Source: an uncultured archaeon (lineage in GTDB: Archaea > Aenigmatarchaeota > Aenigmatarchaeia > CG10238-14 > SCSR01). Taken from it: a DNA stretch of 20,177 nucleotides. Both the position numbers and the translations under genes were made by a program. The stretch is from NCBI GenBank assembly GCA_938017915.1, contig CALIKW010000066.1, positions 1 to 20,177 of the forward strand. Direction: 5' to 3'. This document shows positions 14,260-20,177 of the stretch, in pieces. Each line of letters begins with the position of its first letter. Position 1 is the stretch's first letter. Below the pieces are notes generated by a model. It worked only from the letters and a program-made list of their open reading frames with translations. It did not search any database and was not told where the DNA came from.

Positions 14260-14673
14260 TCAAATTCTTTTTCTAATTTTCCAGTGGCTATGAGTTTTTA
14301 AAGCAAAGCTATCAGCAAGAAAATCTAGGAACAAATGACAAACCATTGCGATGATAAAAATTCCAACATAAAAATTTATCCAGTTTGCTATTGGAAGAAT
14401 TATAAGTAATGTCATTATTGTTGGAAAATTGTGAAAAAGTAGAAAAGCTTCTCTATACCTTTGGCTCTTAAAACAATATTTTAAAAAACTTTTAAAATTT
14501 CTAAAATACTTAGTTGCCCAAATTGCTAAATGGTCTATGTCAGGAACAAAACTTCCTAAAAATACTGCTATTAGCAAGTAAAAATCAAAACCTTTAATTA
14601 AACCAAAAATTTCGAAAAGGAGAAAGGGTAGTAAAAAATGAGCTATGTTATGGAGTAATATGCTTTTTTTCAT
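14260..14673 (-). CDS. small membrane protein with His/Asp motifs (DUF457/YdjM-like)
   Basis: Protein of 137 residues with about four hydrophobic segments. Conserved-looking polar residues lie at membrane edges: GSFVPDIDHLAIW (40-52), FHNFPTIM (80-87) and CHLFLDFLADSF (112-123). This D-x-DH, HN, H-x3-D pattern resembles the YdjM/DUF457 group of predicted membrane metal-dependent hydrolases. The match is by pattern only and the canonical HR is HN here, so activity is uncertain. It starts three bases after the stop of the site-2 protease gene, so it is surely in the same transcript. Confidence 0.6.
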   Translation of the reverse strand: MKKSILLHNIAHFLLPFLLFEIFGLIKGFDFYLLIAVFLGSFVPDIDHLAIWATKYFRNFKSFLKYCFKSQRYREAFLLFHNFPTIMTLLIILPIANWINFYVGIFIIAMVCHLFLDFLADSFALKTHSHWKIRKRI

Positions 14674-14676
14674 TTT

Positions 14677-15243
14677 TCACACCAGATAAAATATTATAAA
14701 AACTAGTGAAATGACAAACATAACAAGCCAAACCCAAGGCTTCCACAAAATTATTTTACTTCCATCCAATGGCTTTATGGGCAAAAGGTTGAAAAGTGCC
14801 AGCCAAGCATTTGTTAAAGCAACAATTTTTCCTATTTCTCCAGGAACTAAAGCAAATACTAATGCAAAGAAAAGGTTTGTTGCAGGCCCAGCAAATGCTA
14901 TTATCCCCATTTCGCTTGCAGTTAAAGAAACTACTCTAAAACCCCATCTTCCAAAAGTATAAGGATAAATCACAACCGCACCAGGAGAAATGAACTTAAA
15001 GCTTCCAAAACTTACAAAAGTTATTAAAAGGGCAAATATTATGCCTGGATACCAGATTTTGTAAAATGCTGCGCATCCAAATTTTCTAGCAATAAACTTA
15101 TGAGCAAGCTCATGAAAAAGAAATGCTGTGATTACAACTATTAAATAAACAGGAAATTTTTGGATCTTGGGAAAAGAAAAGATAAACGTAATTACTAAAA
15201 CTGAAATTGCTATTTCTTTTATTTCCTGCTTTGTAAATTCCAT
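14677..15243 (-). CDS. site-2-type intramembrane zinc metalloprotease (M50)
   Basis: Protein of 188 residues, the core size of archaeal M50 proteases without PDZ or CBS domains. The zinc motif HELAH (44-48) lies in the second membrane helix, AGPATN (118-123) is the family's GPxxN element, and NLLPIKPLDG (152-161, D160) supplies the third ligand. About six membrane helices are visible. These enzymes cut transmembrane segments, typically of anti-sigma or regulatory proteins; the archaeal substrate is unknown. It follows a membrane Lon-like protease gene on the same strand after 39 bases, so the two may act together in membrane proteolysis (inference). Confidence 0.9.
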   Translation of the reverse strand: MEFTKQEIKEIAISVLVITFIFSFPKIQKFPVYLIVVITAFLFHELAHKFIARKFGCAAFYKIWYPGIIFALLITFVSFGSFKFISPGAVVIYPYTFGRWGFRVVSLTASEMGIIAFAGPATNLFFALVFALVPGEIGKIVALTNAWLALFNLLPIKPLDGSKIILWKPWVWLVMFVISLVFIIFYLV

Positions 15244-15282
15244 GATAATCTATTGTTTAAAAAGTATTTTATACTTTTTTAG

Positions 15283-16026
15283 TTATGAAAAGAAATAATT
15301 TAAAGCTTCCCTTATATTTGAAACTTCTTTAACTTCTATTCCAGCCTCTTCTCCAATACTTACTTTTTTTGGTTTGTATTCAATTGTGCAATAAGTTATG
15401 AAGCCAAACTTTTGACAAACTTGCTTTGGCTCATAATAAGTTTGAACTGCTTGTCCTAAAGGAACTAAGAATAAAGTTGCACCAACATCCTTTGCTGCCT
15501 TTGCTTTTGTAGCAACCTCGCCCACAGGCCCGATACTTCCATCAGAGTTTATAGTTCCTGTTATCATTACACTTTCATTTATACTTTTATTCTCTATTAA
15601 AGCTATAGTTGCTACAGTAATTGCTGCCCCTGCTGAAGGTCCTTCTATCACAGAAGCATTAGTTTCTATGGCATAAAATAAATCTACGTTTGATAAATCA
15701 ATTCCTGTAACATTTTCTGCAACTTTTTTTGCTAATCTTATAGAATGTTGTGTATCTATCCAAAAAAGCAGTTGGTCTATGTTTACCAAAGTTCTACCTT
15801 CCCCAGGCTTTGCCTCTACTTTAAGTTTTGTTACAACTCCTTTTCCCTCGCTATCAACAGCAGGGATTTTTAAGTATACTGTTGGAAAAGAATAGTTTGT
15901 TAAAATAACTTTCTGAGTTCTTACTATTTCTACTGTTGTTGGGCTTTGAATGCTCGATATTAAAAATAGAGAAAAAACTATTAAAGAAATTATTAGGATT
16001 ATGAAGGAGGAAATTATTTTTTCCAT
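15283..16026 (-). CDS. membrane-anchored Lon-like serine protease (S16, COG1750 type)
   Basis: Protein of 247 residues. One N-terminal hydrophobic helix (about 5-25) anchors or exports it; the rest is a Lon-type proteolytic domain with no ATPase part. S131 lies in VIEGPSAGAAITVA and K174 in GPVGEVATKAKAAK, exactly 43 residues apart as in the E. coli Lon Ser-Lys dyad. The domain start (VYLKIPAVDSEGKGVV) and the end (EVKEVSNIREALNYF) also fit. This is the archaeal predicted secreted protease group COG1750. A CQKFGFITYC pair near 204-213 could form a disulfide outside the cell. It lies directly downstream of the SRP RNA gene on the same strand, with a TATA-like stretch at 16050-16062. Confidence 0.9.
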   Translation of the reverse strand: MEKIISSFIILIISLIVFSLFLISSIQSPTTVEIVRTQKVILTNYSFPTVYLKIPAVDSEGKGVVTKLKVEAKPGEGRTLVNIDQLLFWIDTQHSIRLAKKVAENVTGIDLSNVDLFYAIETNASVIEGPSAGAAITVATIALIENKSINESVMITGTINSDGSIGPVGEVATKAKAAKDVGATLFLVPLGQAVQTYYEPKQVCQKFGFITYCTIEYKPKKVSIGEEAGIEVKEVSNIREALNYFFS

Positions 16027-16065
16027 GTTAAATTATTTCTTGAAATTAGCTTAAATTTTTAAAAT

Positions 16066-16347
16066 GCAGGGGGCGTGCTTCGGGTGGACATAACTTCCCA
16101 AGCCAGTTTTTCTGAACATCCTTCTCCACCCTGCAAGCCCTATAGCATCCTGCTACCTAGTTACCCTTGCTTCCTTCCGGACCTGGGGGGTTTCCAGATA
16201 GCAAAACCCATAGGGACAGGGCTTCTCAGTTGGATGTTCAGGCTGACTTGAGTTGCTATGCCGCCCCTCAGCTATGGTCGGCCATTTAGACCATTTGCCA
16301 CCTTTGACGGTACGGGAGGCCTAGCCCCGCGACCAGAGGCCCCCTGC
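16066..16347 (-). ncRNA. ffs: 7S signal recognition particle RNA
   Basis: A GC-rich island of about 282 bases in AT-rich DNA. On the minus strand the ends pair as helix 1: GCAGGGGGC (16347-16339) with GCCCCCTGC (16074-16066). The helix 8 signature GGTCCGGAAGGAAGC (16183-16169) is the SRP54-binding loop, and the adjacent helix 5 arms are long and GC-rich. The 5' part (GGTCGCGGGGCTAGGCCTC) fits the helix 2-4 region of archaeal SRP RNA. The RNA works with SRP54 and SRP19 in targeting proteins to the membrane. A TATA box at 16368-16376 is about 25 bases upstream. Ends are set by helix 1 and may be off by a few bases. Confidence 0.95.
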
Positions 16348-16367
16348 AAAATAAAAATAGAAAACTC

Positions 16368-16376
16368 TTTTTATAA
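16368..16376. promoter_or_regulatory. shared TATA box between SRP RNA and the divergent PH-domain gene
   Basis: TTTTTATAAG contains the palindrome TTATAA. It lies about 25 bases from the 5' end of the SRP RNA (minus strand) and about 23 bases from the ATG at 16395 (plus strand). One box could thus serve both directions. This is inferred from spacing alone. Confidence 0.5.
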
Positions 16377-16394
16377 GTTTAACTATTTTAAATT

Positions 16395-16892
16395 ATGAAA
16401 AAAGAAAAAATTTTATTAAATTTAAAACCAAAGCCTTCATTAACAGCATACTTTTTTGTTTCAAGAGGTTTGATAATGATTTTAGCAATTTCTCTAGCTT
16501 TTTTTCTAACTTCGCCGCTAATTTTTAACATTTTTTTCACCCCCTCAAACAAACTTTCTGTTTACAATTCTGTTTTTGCAGTAAACCTTTGGATTTTATT
16601 GGGCATAGCACTTTCATTTTTTATTTCTATACTTTACTGCAATAATTTAAGGAAATCGTTAAGGCTTAAAGTAGTTGGCTCTTATATTTATTTAAAAGGA
16701 GGAATTTTTTTTAAAAATGAAACTATAATACCTCTTGAAAGTTTAAAAACAGCTCAATCTTCCCAAAATTTTATAGAAAGGATTTTTAAAATTTCTAGAA
16801 TTAAAATTTACTTTAATAATTCTTGCGTAGAATTTCCTGGAATAGAAAATAGTTTTGAAGTTGCTAATTTACTTTTAGAATTAAAGTCCTAA
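16395..16892 (+). CDS. membrane protein with a bacterial-type PH domain (YdbS/DUF304-like)
   Basis: Protein of 165 residues. Two membrane helices (about 22-47 and 64-82) are followed by a C-terminal beta-rich domain: LRLKVVGSYIYLKGGIFFKNETIIPLESL, then the TAQSSQNFIERIFKISRIKIYF segment that marks the bPH2/DUF304 family. Such proteins are small membrane proteins of unknown function, common in bacteria and archaea. The ATG is supported by the TATA box at 16368-16376. The last 12 bases overlap the convergent acetyl-CoA synthetase gene. Confidence 0.75.
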   Translation: MKKEKILLNLKPKPSLTAYFFVSRGLIMILAISLAFFLTSPLIFNIFFTPSNKLSVYNSVFAVNLWILLGIALSFFISILYCNNLRKSLRLKVVGSYIYLKGGIFFKNETIIPLESLKTAQSSQNFIERIFKISRIKIYFNNSCVEFPGIENSFEVANLLLELKS

Positions 16893-18809
16893 GACCTTTT
16901 TTATTTTCTCAATACTTTCAGGATTTGCTAGAGTAGTTAAATCACCCAACTCTTCCTTTAATAAAATTTTTTTAAGTACCCTTCTCATAATTTTTCCACT
17001 TCTTGTTTTTGGCAGATCCTCAATAAAAATAATTTTTGCAGGTTTGGCAATTGGGCTAATTTTTTTAGAAACAATTTCCTTAAGTTCTTCTTCCAATTTT
17101 TCAGAAACTAAAAAGCCTGGCTTAAGTGTTACAAAAGCAAGTGGAACTTCGCCCTTTATTTCATCTGGCACTCCAACAACAGCAGATTCTACCACACCTT
17201 CATGAGAATTTAATGCATTTTCTATTTCTCCTGTGCTAAGCCTATGACCAGCAACTTTTATTACATCGTCAACCCTTCCAACAATCCTTATCAAACCATT
17301 TTCATCCTTAAAAGCAGCATCACTTGTAAAGTAAATTTTATTTCCATACTTGCTCCAGTAAGTTTCTAAGTATTTCTTCTCATCCTTATAAATTCCTCTC
17401 AATAAGCCAGGAGGAAAAGGTGGAAGTACAACCAAGTTTCCTTGCTTTCCTTTTTCACACTTTTTTCCTTCTTCATCAAGAATTTCAGCTTTTACTCCAG
17501 GAAAAGGCAAACCAACAAAACCAGGTTTAAAAGGGCCAATTCCTGGCAAAGAAGAAATTAAAATTCCTCCAGTTTCTGTTTGCCACCAGGTATCAACTAT
17601 TGGACATCTTTCCTTTCCAACGTTTTTAAAATACCAAAGCCATGAGGCTTCATCCAACACTTCACCTACTGATCCAAGCAAACGTAAAGTTTTAAACTCA
17701 TACTTTTTTGCAATATTTCCATTCATCCTTTCAAACATTCTTATGGCAGTAGGAGCAGTATAAAAAATTGTTACTTTATGTTTTTCTATAATCTGGGCCC
17801 ATCTGTCTGGAGTTGGATAATCAGGAGCACCTTCAAATATTAAGGTTGTTATTCCGTTAAGCAAAGGAGAGTAGCAAGTATAGGAATGACCAGTAATCCA
17901 ACCAAAATCAGAAGTACACCACAAAACATCTTTTTCATGAAAGTCAAAAATCCATTTTCCGGTTAAGTAAGCTTGAACTGTATAGCCTCCACAAGTATGC
18001 AAAATACCTTTGGGCGTGCCAGAAGTACCTGAGGTAAACAAAATAAAAAGTAAGTCTTCTGAATCCATTTCTTCTGGTTTACATTCATCGCTCTCGTTTT
18101 TTGTTAAATCCTCGTACCAAACATCTTTTTCATTATTCCAAGAAATTTCATTTCCTGCTCTTTTAACAACAATTACTTTTTCAACTTTTGTTTCTTTTAT
18201 TCCTTCATCTGCATTTTGCTTTAAGTTTATTATTTTCCCTCTTCTGTAATAGCCATCAGCAGTAATCAAAAATTTTGCTTCACTAACTTGAAGTCTTGTT
18301 CTTAAGGCTTCAGGAGAAAATGCAGAAAATATTACTGTATGAACTGCACCAATTCTTGCACAAGCGAGCATTGAAATTAAAGTTTCAGGAATCATTGGTA
18401 AGTAAATTCCAACTACATCTCCTTTTTTTATTCCTAGCTTTTTGAGAGCATTTGCAAGTTTGTTGACCTGCTTATAAAGTTCGTAATAGGTAAAAGCCCT
18501 TGGCTTTTCTTCCAAAGGCTCAGGCTCCCAAATCAAAGCAATTTTATCCTTTTTATCTTTTAAATGTCTGTCTAAGCAATTGTAAGAAATGTTAAGCTTG
18601 CCGCCAACAAACCACCTAAAGTAAGGGGGCTCTTCTAAGTAAACTTTTTCCCATGGTTTAAACCAAACTATTTGCCTTGCTTGCTCTTCCCAAAATTTTA
18701 TCGGGTTTTCCCTCGCTTCTTTATAAATTTTTTTATTACTTATCAAAGCAATTTTTTTCATTTCTTTTGTTGGGAAGTAAAGGCCATTTCTTTTTTCAAC
18801 AAATTTCAT
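16881..18809 (-). CDS. acsA: acetyl-CoA synthetase, AMP-forming
   Basis: Protein of 642 residues, full length for this enzyme, which makes acetyl-CoA from acetate, ATP and CoA with AMP and pyrophosphate. The ATP-binding loop FTSGTSGTPKG is at 258-268, the acyl pocket and adenylate motif TWWQTETGG at 407-415, the hinge-region GRVDDVIKVAGHRLSTGEIE at 511-530, and the catalytic, regulable Lys in TRSGKIMRR is K606. The N-terminal NISYNCLDRH is typical of Acs rather than other acyl-CoA synthetases. A propionate or mixed preference cannot be excluded. Minus-strand TATA-like DNA lies near 18830-18837. It stands alone: both neighbours point elsewhere. Confidence 0.95.
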   Translation of the reverse strand: MKFVEKRNGLYFPTKEMKKIALISNKKIYKEARENPIKFWEEQARQIVWFKPWEKVYLEEPPYFRWFVGGKLNISYNCLDRHLKDKKDKIALIWEPEPLEEKPRAFTYYELYKQVNKLANALKKLGIKKGDVVGIYLPMIPETLISMLACARIGAVHTVIFSAFSPEALRTRLQVSEAKFLITADGYYRRGKIINLKQNADEGIKETKVEKVIVVKRAGNEISWNNEKDVWYEDLTKNESDECKPEEMDSEDLLFILFTSGTSGTPKGILHTCGGYTVQAYLTGKWIFDFHEKDVLWCTSDFGWITGHSYTCYSPLLNGITTLIFEGAPDYPTPDRWAQIIEKHKVTIFYTAPTAIRMFERMNGNIAKKYEFKTLRLLGSVGEVLDEASWLWYFKNVGKERCPIVDTWWQTETGGILISSLPGIGPFKPGFVGLPFPGVKAEILDEEGKKCEKGKQGNLVVLPPFPPGLLRGIYKDEKKYLETYWSKYGNKIYFTSDAAFKDENGLIRIVGRVDDVIKVAGHRLSTGEIENALNSHEGVVESAVVGVPDEIKGEVPLAFVTLKPGFLVSEKLEEELKEIVSKKISPIAKPAKIIFIEDLPKTRSGKIMRRVLKKILLKEELGDLTTLANPESIEKIKKVLGL

Positions 18810-18875
18810 AATTAAATTTAATTTTTTGCAATTTAAGAAATTGTTTTAATCCTTAAGCTAGAGCTAAACAGAAAA

Positions 18876-18885
18876 ATTTATATAC
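18876..18885 (+). promoter_or_regulatory. TATA box of the hyperacidic microprotein gene
   Basis: ATTTATATAC is a good archaeal TATA box, 33 to 42 bases before the ATG at 18918. Transcription would start near 18904-18908 and leave a leader of about ten bases that still contains the ribosome binding site GGTGA (18910-18914). Confidence 0.65.
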
Positions 18886-18917
18886 TTTCTGCAAGATTAG
18901 AAAAGATTAGGTGAAAT

Positions 18918-19013
18918 ATGGAAGAAGAATGGGAAGAAGAGGAAGAAGGAGAAGAAGAGGAAGAAGAATGGGAAGAAGAGGAGTTTGAAGAGTTTGAAGA
19001 TGTAGAGGAATAA
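18918..19013 (+). CDS. 31-residue hyperacidic (poly-Glu) microprotein
   Basis: The reading frame ATG to TAA gives 31 residues, of which 23 are Glu and one Asp; the others are M1, W5, G11, W18, F23, F26 and V29. There are no basic residues. A TATA box (18876-18885) and the ribosome binding site TAGGTGA (18908-18914, core GGTGA three bases before the ATG) argue that it is expressed. Glu runs with spaced Trp and Phe suggest a disordered or helical acidic tail that docks on a basic partner such as a nucleic-acid-binding or ribosomal protein; this is inference. I know no family for it. Its first bases (18919-18936) are identical to 3555-3572 at the start of endA. A low-complexity GAA/GAG run translated by chance is the alternative. 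Confidence 0.65.
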   Translation: MEEEWEEEEEGEEEEEEWEEEEFEEFEDVEE

Positions 19014-19017
19014 AAAA

Positions 19018-19037
19018 GTTTTTTCCCTTTTTCTTTT
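19018..19037 (+). terminator. T-rich tract after the microprotein gene
   Basis: GTTTTTTCCCTTTTTCTTTT begins five bases after the TAA. Such T runs end archaeal transcripts. The next gene (AMMECR1, from 19049) has no well-placed TATA box of its own, so read-through is likely and the site may be leaky. Confidence 0.4.
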
Positions 19038-19048
19038 ATATTTTTATT

Positions 19049-19651
19049 ATGCTTTCTTTAGCTCTTGGAAAAAAACTTATTTATCTTGCGAGAAAATGCT
19101 TGGAAAAAAGTTTTGAAAAATTTGAAATTGAAGAAGTTAAGGAGAAAGAGTTAAGGAAAAGGAGAGGGGTTTTTGTAACGTTAAAAGAATTTCCTTCTCA
19201 AGCTTTGAGAGGATGCATAGGCTTTCCTTATCCCTATTATCCCTTATACGAGGCTGTTCAAAGAGCTGCTTTTTCTTCGGCTTTTGAGGATTTTAGGTTT
19301 TCCCCTTTAAAGAAAGAGGAGCTTAATAAAATAGTTATAGAAGTTTCTGTCCTTTCTAAGCCAAGACTTTTAAAAGTTAAGGAGCCAGAAGAATATTTTA
19401 AAAAAATCAAAGTAGGAAAAGATGGGTTAATTTTAAAGAATGGTCCATTTTCAGGTTTATTACTTCCACAAGTTCCTTTAGAAATGAATTGGGATGTAAA
19501 GGAATTTTTGGAAAACCTTTGTTATAAGGCTAATTTAACTCCAGATTTTATTTACGATAAAAATACAAGAATATGGAAGTTTCAAGCACAAATTTTTTAC
19601 GAAGTTAAGCCAGGAGGAATGATTAAAGAATTAACTGAACATGGAAAATAA
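19049..19651 (+). CDS. AMMECR1 domain protein
   Basis: Protein of 200 residues, the full AMMECR1 domain. The family signature LRGCIGFPYPYYPL is at 53-66, with FVTLKEFPSQALRG before it and RAAFSSAFEDFRFSPLKKEEL after it. NGPFSGLLLPQVPLEMNWD is the conserved C-terminal core around a possible active site. The family is found in archaea, bacteria and eukaryotes; its activity is unknown, and C56 with nearby conserved residues has led to proposals of an enzymatic role. It starts 35 bases after the microprotein stop, so the two may share a transcript. Confidence 0.93.
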   Translation: MLSLALGKKLIYLARKCLEKSFEKFEIEEVKEKELRKRRGVFVTLKEFPSQALRGCIGFPYPYYPLYEAVQRAAFSSAFEDFRFSPLKKEELNKIVIEVSVLSKPRLLKVKEPEEYFKKIKVGKDGLILKNGPFSGLLLPQVPLEMNWDVKEFLENLCYKANLTPDFIYDKNTRIWKFQAQIFYEVKPGGMIKELTEHGK

Positions 19652-19864
19652 AGAACTTTTCCTTTTACACAATCACTTTCCTTTTATTTTCAAAAAGCAT
19701 TTACACCAATTTTGCTAAATTTTTGCATTAGATAAGCTCTTAAACTTTTGATTCGCAATTTGGGCAAAGGACTTTCTTTAAATTTATTACTAAAAAGAAG
19801 TTACTTTTTGATAATAAGAACTTAAGTTTAAATATCTTCTTAATTTTAAGAAAATAAGGAGAAA

Positions 19865-20149
19865 ATGGCTGTAATTGGGGACTTAGTTTTGCTTGGTTTG
19901 GCCTTTCTCTTAGCTCCAGCAATAGCAGAATATGCAAACATAAGGAAAAAGGCAGAAAGGGGCTTTAATTGGATATCATCTGCAGGAGTTTTATTCTTGT
20001 TTGCAGGAACATTAGGTTCAAGCGTAACTCCAGCATCGCTTGGAACACTAGGAGAGCTTTACATCAGAGAACTTTTTTACGTAGTAGGATGGATATTCGC
20101 CTTAATAGGAGCAGTGCTAGGAGCTTATGAAATATTAACTAAGAAATAG
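19865..20149 (+). CDS. small three-helix membrane protein
   Basis: Protein of 94 residues with three hydrophobic segments (about 5-22, 36-53 and 68-88). Charged residues (EYANIRKKAERGFNW) form one loop; the second loop is small and rich in Gly, Ser and Thr. No family is recognised. AAGGAG (19855-19860) is a clear ribosome binding site five bases before the ATG, and TTTAAATA (19827-19834) is a likely TATA box. The upstream stretch 19652-19854 holds no supported gene. Confidence 0.75.
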   Translation: MAVIGDLVLLGLAFLLAPAIAEYANIRKKAERGFNWISSAGVLFLFAGTLGSSVTPASLGTLGELYIRELFYVVGWIFALIGAVLGAYEILTKK

Positions 20150-20177
20150 TTCTTTGCTTTTTAATTTTTTTAATTAT

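Noticed and set aside
16066..16347. Reading the GC-rich island as horizontally acquired DNA
   Set aside because: Its end pairing and the helix 8 signature identify it as SRP RNA; high GC is expected for a structured RNA in a thermophile.
19740..19937. Minus-strand 65-codon frame ending in CPNCESKV
   Set aside because: The CPNC end looks like a zinc ribbon, but half of the frame lies antisense to the start, ribosome binding site and promoter of the membrane protein gene, and the rest has no protein-like pattern.

Overview
The window is a compact, AT-rich archaeal chromosome segment. The archaeal assignment rests on ribosomal protein eS17, a tRNA-splicing endonuclease with two intron-containing tRNAs, a 7S SRP RNA, endonuclease Q, archaemetzincin, DUF371, DUF63 and a COG1750-type membrane Lon-like protease. 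TATA-like boxes lie about 25 bases before many start codons, which suggests mostly leaderless mRNAs; a few genes have clear Shine-Dalgarno sites instead. The tRNAs and SRP RNA are strikingly GC-rich against the AT-rich coding DNA, as expected of a thermophile. The lineage cannot be fixed from sequence alone; a small-genome (DPANN-like) or deep euryarchaeal thermophile is my tentative guess.

Layout. 1-4324: RNA processing and housekeeping, all on the plus strand: the 3' end of a TrmI tRNA methyltransferase, a DUF371 protein, tRNA-Pro(CGG) with a 12-nt intron, an inositol monophosphatase-family enzyme, a Nudix-like protein, archaemetzincin, EndA and eS17. 4355-9864: envelope block: a membrane-anchored beta-rich protein, a DUF63 membrane protein on the minus strand, and four tandem paralogous lipoproteins. 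9881-9963: tRNA-Val(CAC) on the minus strand, also with a 12-nt intron. 10063-11744: an ArsR regulator, an ArsP/DUF318-type permease and a small CPKC thioredoxin, behind a 16-bp palindromic operator. 11985-12948: an HTH-nucleotidyltransferase/HEPN toxin-antitoxin module in which both genes carry a -1 frame disruption. 12962-16347, minus strand: endonuclease Q, a small membrane protein, a site-2 protease, a membrane Lon-like protease and the SRP RNA. 16395-18809: a PH-domain membrane protein (plus strand) and AMP-forming acetyl-CoA synthetase (minus strand). 18918-20149, plus strand: a 31-residue hyperacidic microprotein, an AMMECR1 protein and a three-helix membrane protein.

The points most worth a second look are the hyperacidic microprotein with its own promoter and ribosome binding site, whose first 18 coding bases match the start of endA; an EndA that keeps its catalytic Tyr and His but has Ala in place of the catalytic Lys, in the same window as two minimal-intron tRNAs; the doubly frameshifted toxin-antitoxin pair with a perfect in-frame -1 slippery heptamer at the HEPN break; and the lipoprotein array in which each copy seems to have its own promoter. 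No CRISPR array, insertion sequence, attachment site or replication origin was recognised.
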